Shown: piece by piece, positions 12,627 through 16,984 of the stretch
How the letters are laid out: every line of letters begins with the position of its first letter
Numbering within the stretch: position 1 is the stretch's first letter
NCBI GenBank assembly: GCA_012839395.1
Contig: DUNJ01000195.1
Location: forward strand, 1-16,984
Direction: 5' to 3'
Length of the DNA stretch: 16,984 nucleotides
Source of the DNA: Tepidimicrobium sp.
GTDB taxonomy: Bacteria; Bacillota; Clostridia; Tissierellales; Tepidimicrobiaceae
Program-made: the position numbers and the translations under genes
The notes under the pieces: model-generated
The model's input: the letters and a program-made list of their open reading frames with translations, nothing else
Databases searched by the model: none
Told to the model about the DNA's origin: nothing

Positions 12627-14576
12627 CTATTTCTCACTTCTAATATCTTTGTTTTTAGCCAAAATACTATTGAATAGCTTTATAAGATCATTTTCAATTA
12701 TGTCATTTGACAATTCTATTTGCTTCTCCACTGATTCATTTATATTGGATACATCTATGTCCTCCACTACTTCGTTGTTATCTAAATCATATAGCTCTGA
12801 TAACGCTGCTGAATAATAGTAGTTTTCATCCACCCAATCTCCATTGGCAAATATTACCCTATTGGTATCAACGGACATCATATCTACCCCCATCTGATAG
12901 GGGTTAAATATCCCTAGCATATTTCCTAAGGTTGGCAATACATCCAACATGCCCATTGGTGTATCCACAACCTTGTTTATCTTCTGATCCTTAGACCATA
13001 TAATAAACGGCGTTCTTTGTAACTGCTTTTGAAGAGCACCGTCTATGGCAATAAATTGTGGATCATCCTTAGAATAGTAAGAGCCTGTATGCTCATTATA
13101 ATTAAATAGTTTCTCGTAGTCCGCTTTTGCTATGGTTGCATGATGATCGCCATATAGGACTATTATGGCGTTATCCAAAAGCCCTTCTTTATCCATACCC
13201 TTAACGAAAAATTCTAATGCTTTATCTGCATAGTGATAAGATTTGAAATAGTTTCCTATACCGGTGCTTTCTAAGTAACCTACATTGAATTCACCATACT
13301 TATCCACCTCATCAAATGGATGGTGGTTTGTGAGGGTTATAAGGGTTGCCACTATAGGCTGTTCTCTCTCCTCTTTAAGCTTCTTGATCTTCTGAATGGA
13401 TTGCCTAAAGAAGGACATATCGCTCAAACCCAAGCCTATTTCCTCGTCTATAATATAATCTTCCTTGCTAAAGAACCTGTCATATCCCAATGTCCTGTGC
13501 ATTATATTCCTATTCCAAAAATCACCATTATTGCCATGCATGCTTATGGAATAGTATCCTTTTTCTTTAAGCAGTTTTTGCAAAGTTTGATACTCCCTAT
13601 TGGTATGGGTCATAAATACAGTTCCGTTATTTATAGGTAATAAGGATGTATTGAATGTAAATTCGGAATCGCTACTGGTTCCAACGGAATGTTGGGGATA
13701 GAAATTGCTGAAGAACAATCCTTCAGAAGCCATCTTGTTTAAAAAAGGGGTTACAGCTCCATCAGCAAATTCTAGATCCATTGCAAAGCTTTGGGCACTT
13801 TCATAATGAATTATATATACATCCCTTCCCTTAAAGATCTCCTTATATTCGTTTTCCTTTCGGGAATTGATGTTTCCTCCCACTAAATCCTCCATCATAC
13901 CAGAGGCCTCCGCCTCCTCGATTTGATGAACCTTTACAGAGGCCATATTCTTTATAAGATCTGCAGCAGTATATGAATATATTCCCAACTGTTCTACCAA
14001 ATAGGGCCTGTTCCACTGCTTAACTATTCTACTCCTATCGGTGCTTGTCAATGTCGTAGCCACCATGCAGAGTATCGCAATCCCTATAATTAAAGATCTT
14101 TGAATTTCCTTTCTTCTGCTACAAACTTTCATCTTTTCAAAGTAGCCAGTTTTATTCAATCTTCTTATGACCATTATCAATATGACCGTCGGTATAGTAA
14201 ATATGAAAACTTTGAAATCCAACGATTTTATAACACTATTCCCTACATCCCTAAGATGGGTAAGTTGGGTTACTAGCGAAAGGGATAGAAACGAATGGTA
14301 GTGACCATAGTATAAGTAATTGAGTGCATTTAGTACCCCAAAGAAAATGGATAATCCTACATAGCCATGATTCCGTTTTCGGTAAGGCAAAACTAAAGCC
14401 AAAATACTTATTAGCATAAGCATGGATACATTGGTAAATATAGGTTTCCAATAGAGCATATTTCCCAGAGTCATCTTCCTCAAAGCTAAATCGTTGAAAA
14501 CTCCTCCTATAATCAGGATGAACGGTATTATGTTGGATTCCATTTGACTAAATCGCCTTTTGAATCTTAACTTCAT
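12627..14576 (-). CDS. LTA synthase family sulfatase (phosphoglycerol transferase)
   Basis: The 649 residues give five N-terminal membrane segments (about 14-31, 47-64, 72-90, 121-138, 160-178) followed by an extracellular sulfatase-type domain. Visible active-site residues are E259 (HYESAQSF), the nucleophile T300 (VGTSSDSEF), H347, W354, H418/H419 (TNHHP), and D477-H478 (YGDHHATI), matching the metal and catalytic set of S. aureus LtaS. The family moves glycerol phosphate from phosphatidylglycerol to build lipoteichoic acid or related polymers at the outer membrane face. Which product is made here, and whether this is a polymerase or a primase, cannot be told. GAGGGGAT precedes the ATG. The gene stands alone, with its own promoter and a terminator shared with the convergent regulator gene. 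Confidence 0.88.
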   Translation of the reverse strand: MKLRFKRRFSQMESNIIPFILIIGGVFNDLALRKMTLGNMLYWKPIFTNVSMLMLISILALVLPYRKRNHGYVGLSIFFGVLNALNYLYYGHYHSFLSLSLVTQLTHLRDVGNSVIKSLDFKVFIFTIPTVILIMVIRRLNKTGYFEKMKVCSRRKEIQRSLIIGIAILCMVATTLTSTDRSRIVKQWNRPYLVEQLGIYSYTAADLIKNMASVKVHQIEEAEASGMMEDLVGGNINSRKENEYKEIFKGRDVYIIHYESAQSFAMDLEFADGAVTPFLNKMASEGLFFSNFYPQHSVGTSSDSEFTFNTSLLPINNGTVFMTHTNREYQTLQKLLKEKGYYSISMHGNNGDFWNRNIMHRTLGYDRFFSKEDYIIDEEIGLGLSDMSFFRQSIQKIKKLKEEREQPIVATLITLTNHHPFDEVDKYGEFNVGYLESTGIGNYFKSYHYADKALEFFVKGMDKEGLLDNAIIVLYGDHHATIAKADYEKLFNYNEHTGSYYSKDDPQFIAIDGALQKQLQRTPFIIWSKDQKINKVVDTPMGMLDVLPTLGNMLGIFNPYQMGVDMMSVDTNRVIFANGDWVDENYYYSAALSELYDLDNNEVVEDIDVSNINESVEKQIELSNDIIENDLIKLFNSILAKNKDIRSEK

Positions 14577-14622
14577 AATATCCCCTCTTTTTTATACATA
14601 GTGTTATATTAATCAAATACAT

Positions 14623-14651
14623 ATTTTACATTATATTATTGAAAATATCAA
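14623..14651 (-). promoter_or_regulatory. Sigma-A promoter of the LTA-synthase gene
   Basis: On the minus strand, TTGATA (14651-14646) and TAAAAT (14628-14623) are 17 bases apart, each one base from consensus. The predicted leader is about 40 bases. The region is AT-rich, which lowers the weight of the match. Confidence 0.6.
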
Positions 14652-14888
14652 TTATGCAATACCAAAAGTAGCATTTGCCTTTATATTATATAATCTAAAT
14701 CTTAAAATTCTATTAATATTTGGTTACAATTTATTAAGGATTATCAAATATCCATATATATTATAGCATCTTAGATGGAAAGTTCACATTCTAGTTTTCA
14801 CAAAGGTTTGACATTTTTCTCCTATATAGTACATAGGATACATTTATTCTTTCATATAGAACAGTAATAGTATCAGCTTATTAAATTC
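14652..14888. other. AT-rich intergenic stretch without a gene
   Basis: This part of the 431-bp gap between the divergent LTA-synthase and lysC genes has no convincing reading frame or stable RNA fold. The only marked features are a perfect TTGACA at 14808-14813 and, just after it, an inverted repeat TCCTAT-7-ATAGGA (14820-14838); the best -10 at 16 bases spacing is a poor TACATA. I found none of the conserved elements of a lysine riboswitch or T-box. Confidence 0.5.
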
Positions 14889-14917
14889 TCGATAGATTTA
14901 TCAAATTATGTTATAAT
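14889..14917 (+). promoter_or_regulatory. Probable lysC promoter
   Basis: TCGATA (14889-14894) and a perfect TATAAT (14912-14917) are spaced by 17 bases. Transcription would start near 14924, giving a leader of about 85 bases that contains the terminator-like hairpin at 14948-14982. Confidence 0.6.
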
Positions 14918-14927
14918 AGTCGCAAGA

Positions 14928-15017
14928 ATGATCCAAATAGTCATATTAACCATGATGGGTTCCTCTGCCCATGGTTTTTTTATTTATATTGTACGAGGAG
15001 GGATATTTTGTCTATAA
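14928..15017 (+). other. Possible 29-codon leader ORF before lysC
   Basis: From ATG 14928 a frame of 29 codons runs through the attenuator hairpin and stops at TAA 15015-15017, overlapping the lysC start by ten bases in another frame. It begins MIQIVILTMMG, dense in Ile, Val, Leu, Thr and Met codons. No good ribosome binding site precedes it, so translation is uncertain and it may be chance. Confidence 0.25.
14948..14982 (+). terminator. Intrinsic terminator/attenuator in the lysC leader
   Basis: AACCAT and GGG (14948-14953, 14957-14959) pair with CCC and ATGGTT (14968-14976), with a three-base bulge, an eight-base loop and seven T at 14975-14981. It sits between the lysC promoter and the ribosome binding site, where it can only act as an attenuator, unless the real promoter is elsewhere. 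Confidence 0.7.
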
Positions 15018-16213
15018 TAGTACAGAAATATGGTGGGACTTCGGTGGCAACCATAGATAAGATCAAATCGGTAGCAAAATTGCTTATTGAGAGGAAAGAA
15101 GCCAAGTATAAGGTAGTAGCGGTAGTATCCGCTATGGGGAATACCACGGATAAACTCATAGGTATGGCAAATGAAATATCTAAGAATCCAAGCAAAAGGG
15201 AATTGGATATGTTGATATCTACAGGTGAGCAGATAACCTCTTCCTTGCTAGCCATGGCTCTAAAGGAGATGGGGCATGATTCCATAGCCTTAACTGGTTT
15301 TCAAGCAGGTATAGTCACTGGAAATCAGCATACCAAAGCCCCTATACTGGATATCCATATTGATAGGATTAGGAGGTCCCTAGATCAGGGAAAAATAGTA
15401 ATAGTGGCCGGTTTTCAAGGGGTGGACGAATATGGAAACATAACCACATTGGGGAGAGGTGGGTCGGATACTACAGCTGTTGCCTTAGCTGCTAAGTTGG
15501 AATGCCCATGTGAAATCTATACGGATGTTAAGGGGATCTATTCTACAGATCCAGCAATCTATCCAGATGCCAAAAAGCTCGATTACATTAGCTACGAAGA
15601 GATGATGGAGATGGCCAGCCTTGGAGCAAAGGTTATAGAAACGAGGGCCGTTGAAATGGGGAAAAAATACAGCGTTCCCATCTATATCGCCTTAAATGAT
15701 GGCAAAACCTCAGGAACTTATATAAAGGAGTTGGATGAATTTATGGAAACTAAAGTTATTACAGGTCTTACCACAAACGATGATGACCTTATGGTTACGA
15801 TCAACAACGTCCTATATGATCCTAAGTATATATACGATATATTCCACAGGTTGTCCTCTATGGATATAAATATCGATATGATAAGTCAAACCGCCCCTGT
15901 AGGTGGTTATGTAAATATTTCATTTACTGCCCCTAAAGATAGCAAGGATTCTATAAATAAATTGGTTGGCGAGTTGAGAATAACCGCTAGGGAAATGAAA
16001 ATAGATATTCAAGAGGATATAACTAAAATATCGGTGGTAGGATTAGGCATGAAAACCCAATCGGGGGTAGCCTCTAGAATATTTAAAATTTTTGCCGATA
16101 ATGATATAGAGTTCAAACAAGTCACCACCTCAGAAATTAGGATATCCTATACCATAAATACTAAGGATAAGGAGAAGGCCATATTGAAGATAGCAGAGGA
16201 ATTCAACCTATAA
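15008..16213 (+). CDS. lysC: Aspartate kinase
   Basis: The 401-residue enzyme phosphorylates aspartate, the first step toward lysine, diaminopimelate, threonine, methionine and isoleucine. The kinase domain opens with KYGGTSV (7-13) and includes STGEQITSSLLA, GFQGVDEYGNITTLGRGGSD and EIYTDVKGIYSTDP. The C-terminal part, from about residue 265, carries two ACT domains (first VTGLTTNDDDLMVTINNV, second ISVVGLGMKTQSGVASRIF) that bind feedback inhibitor. No homoserine dehydrogenase domain is attached, so it is monofunctional. The start is a TTG at 15008, five bases after GAGGAGGG; no ATG fits. Diaminopimelate is also the source of dipicolinate in spores. The leader contains an attenuator-like hairpin. 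Confidence 0.94.
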   Translation: MSIIVQKYGGTSVATIDKIKSVAKLLIERKEAKYKVVAVVSAMGNTTDKLIGMANEISKNPSKRELDMLISTGEQITSSLLAMALKEMGHDSIALTGFQAGIVTGNQHTKAPILDIHIDRIRRSLDQGKIVIVAGFQGVDEYGNITTLGRGGSDTTAVALAAKLECPCEIYTDVKGIYSTDPAIYPDAKKLDYISYEEMMEMASLGAKVIETRAVEMGKKYSVPIYIALNDGKTSGTYIKELDEFMETKVITGLTTNDDDLMVTINNVLYDPKYIYDIFHRLSSMDINIDMISQTAPVGGYVNISFTAPKDSKDSINKLVGELRITAREMKIDIQEDITKISVVGLGMKTQSGVASRIFKIFADNDIEFKQVTTSEIRISYTINTKDKEKAILKIAEEFNL

Positions 16214-16226
16214 AACCTTATACCGT

Positions 16227-16282
16227 GAACATATTTGAGAGGGATTTTGCATAAATCCCTCTCAAATCTAAAATATATGTTC
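16227..16282. terminator. Nested inverted repeat between convergent lysC and cwlD
   Basis: A perfect 15-bp stem (16233-16247 with 16253-16267, 5-base loop) is enclosed by outer arms GAACATAT (16227-16234) and ATATGTTC (16275-16282). It lies 13 bases after the lysC stop and directly against the cwlD stop. Neither strand has a good T run, so it is a likely but atypical bidirectional terminator. Confidence 0.65.
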
Positions 16283-16984
16283 TTATTTGGAATCCAAATA
16301 TTCTACTATTCCCTTCTTTATAGCATGAGCAACTTTCCTTTTATATCTTTCATTCTGCAACAGCTTGCTTTCCTCTGGGTTGGTTATAAATCCAATCTCT
16401 ACTAGTACTCCAGCCATATCCGTTTCTCTTAATATAAAGTAGTCCTCGGAAAGTATTTCAGCTCTAAGCGTATCATCTTTTAAATATTTATCGTAGACAT
16501 GGATATCTACAAACCGGCGAATGCTATCTGCTAACATCTTTCCTTCCGCGGAACCCGGGTAATAGTATATCTTTATTCCCTTTGCTTTGCTACTAGGGCT
16601 AGAATTTACATGGATGCTTACATATGTAGTGGAGTTGTTTTCATTTATGATGCTCCTTCTTGCATCTAGATCCCTTCTATACCTTGAACCTTTTATATTG
16701 CTATACCCTTCTAAGGACTCATCCTTCTCTCTAGTCATAACAACCCTGAACCCCTCCACTAGTAGCTCCCTTTTCAATTTCAATCCTACATCTAAGTTTA
16801 TATCCTTTTCCAACAGGCCTTCCCTATTGCCAGTTCCCCCATCTATGCCGCCATGTCCTGGATCTATCGTTATAACCTCGCCTCTCTGATATCTAAATAT
16901 ACTAAAAACCATGGAGTTTCTAAATATAAATCTCCCTATTAATAATAATAGTATAATTCCTTTATGTAGTAAAATTGAATAGAA
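16283..16984 (-). CDS. cwlD: CwlD-type N-acetylmuramoyl-L-alanine amidase, 5' end cut by window edge
   Basis: This Amidase_3 domain protein has zinc ligands visible as His in DPGHGGIDGG, Glu in GLLEKDIN and His in SIHVNSS, and the catalytic Glu in VLVEIGFITNPEE. CwlD cuts the peptide from muramic acid so that muramic-delta-lactam can form in spore cortex, which is needed for germination. An internal ATG at 16912 has no ribosome binding site, and the frame stays open to 16984 with a hydrophobic run (GIILLLLIGRFIF), like the N-terminal membrane anchor of B. subtilis CwlD. The true start is therefore beyond the right edge. The cell-wall amidase family is large, so the cwlD name rests on length, the single anchor and the sporulation neighbourhood. 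Confidence 0.82.
   Translation of the reverse strand, partial: FYSILLHKGIILLLLIGRFIFRNSMVFSIFRYQRGEVITIDPGHGGIDGGTGNREGLLEKDINLDVGLKLKRELLVEGFRVVMTREKDESLEGYSNIKGSRYRRDLDARRSIINENNSTTYVSIHVNSSPSSKAKGIKIYYYPGSAEGKMLADSIRRFVDIHVYDKYLKDDTLRAEILSEDYFILRETDMAGVLVEIGFITNPEESKLLQNERYKRKVAHAIKKGIVEYLDSK

Noticed and set aside
14577..15007. Lysine riboswitch or T-box leader upstream of lysC
   Set aside because: The gap is AT-rich, without the conserved GC-containing helices of a lysine riboswitch or the T-box sequence, and only about 25 bases lie between the probable start site and the terminator.
16283..16912. Complete cwlD gene starting at ATG 16912
   Set aside because: No ribosome binding site lies before this ATG, and the frame stays open to the edge with a hydrophobic anchor-like segment.
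1..16984. CRISPR arrays, tRNA or rRNA genes, insertion sequences, prophage genes
   Set aside because: No regularly spaced repeats, cloverleaf-like sequences, transposase, integrase or phage structural genes were seen on either strand.

Overview
The window looks like chromosomal DNA of a low-GC, spore-forming anaerobic Firmicute (Clostridia, perhaps Tissierellales-like). The grounds are the AT-rich sequence, heavy use of ATA (Ile) and AGG (Arg) codons, strong AGGAGG-type ribosome binding sites, and four sporulation-linked genes (gin/csfB, bofA, a yaaL-like gene, cwlD). The genus is inference. Nearly all genes lie on the minus strand; the exceptions are a short AraC-type regulator and aspartate kinase.

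Right to left in the direction of minus-strand transcription, positions 4108-1 hold a yaaL-like DUF2508 gene, bofA, ribosomal protein L25/Ctc, a fused AmrB-AmrA gene with its radical SAM partner AmrS (the AmmeMemoRadiSam set, function unknown), and the sigma-G inhibitor gin, which is cut by the left edge. The yaaL-bofA...csfB order recalls the Bacillus subtilis recR-yaaL-bofA-csfB neighbourhood.

Positions 8238-4170 form a metal/metalloid and Fe-S block: a COG0523 (CobW-type) GTPase, an ArsR-type repressor with a Cys-X-Cys motif, a COG0701/ArsP-type permease, a small CxxC thioredoxin, then the Fe-S carrier ATPase Mrp/ApbC and a DUF134 DNA-binding protein. Two near-consensus sigma-A promoters, before the GTPase and before mrp, are each followed at once by a long inverted repeat covering the expected transcription start, so both are probably repressor-controlled.

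Positions 11974-8346 are a four-gene siderophore importer with the gene order and protein sizes of B. subtilis YclNOPQ (petrobactin uptake). A divergent AraC-type regulator reduced to its DNA-binding domain starts at 12174. Between them lies an almost perfect Fur box, so iron should control the importer and perhaps the regulator.

Positions 12627-16984 hold an LTA-synthase-family sulfatase, a 431-bp AT-rich intergenic region, aspartate kinase (lysC) with a short leader and an intrinsic terminator/attenuator, and a convergent CwlD-type amidase that runs off the right edge. No tRNA, rRNA, CRISPR array, transposase or prophage gene was seen. The most promising unexplained points are the two operator-like palindromes of the metal block, the AmrB-AmrA/AmrS set inside a sporulation neighbourhood, and the short lysC attenuator with its possible leader peptide.
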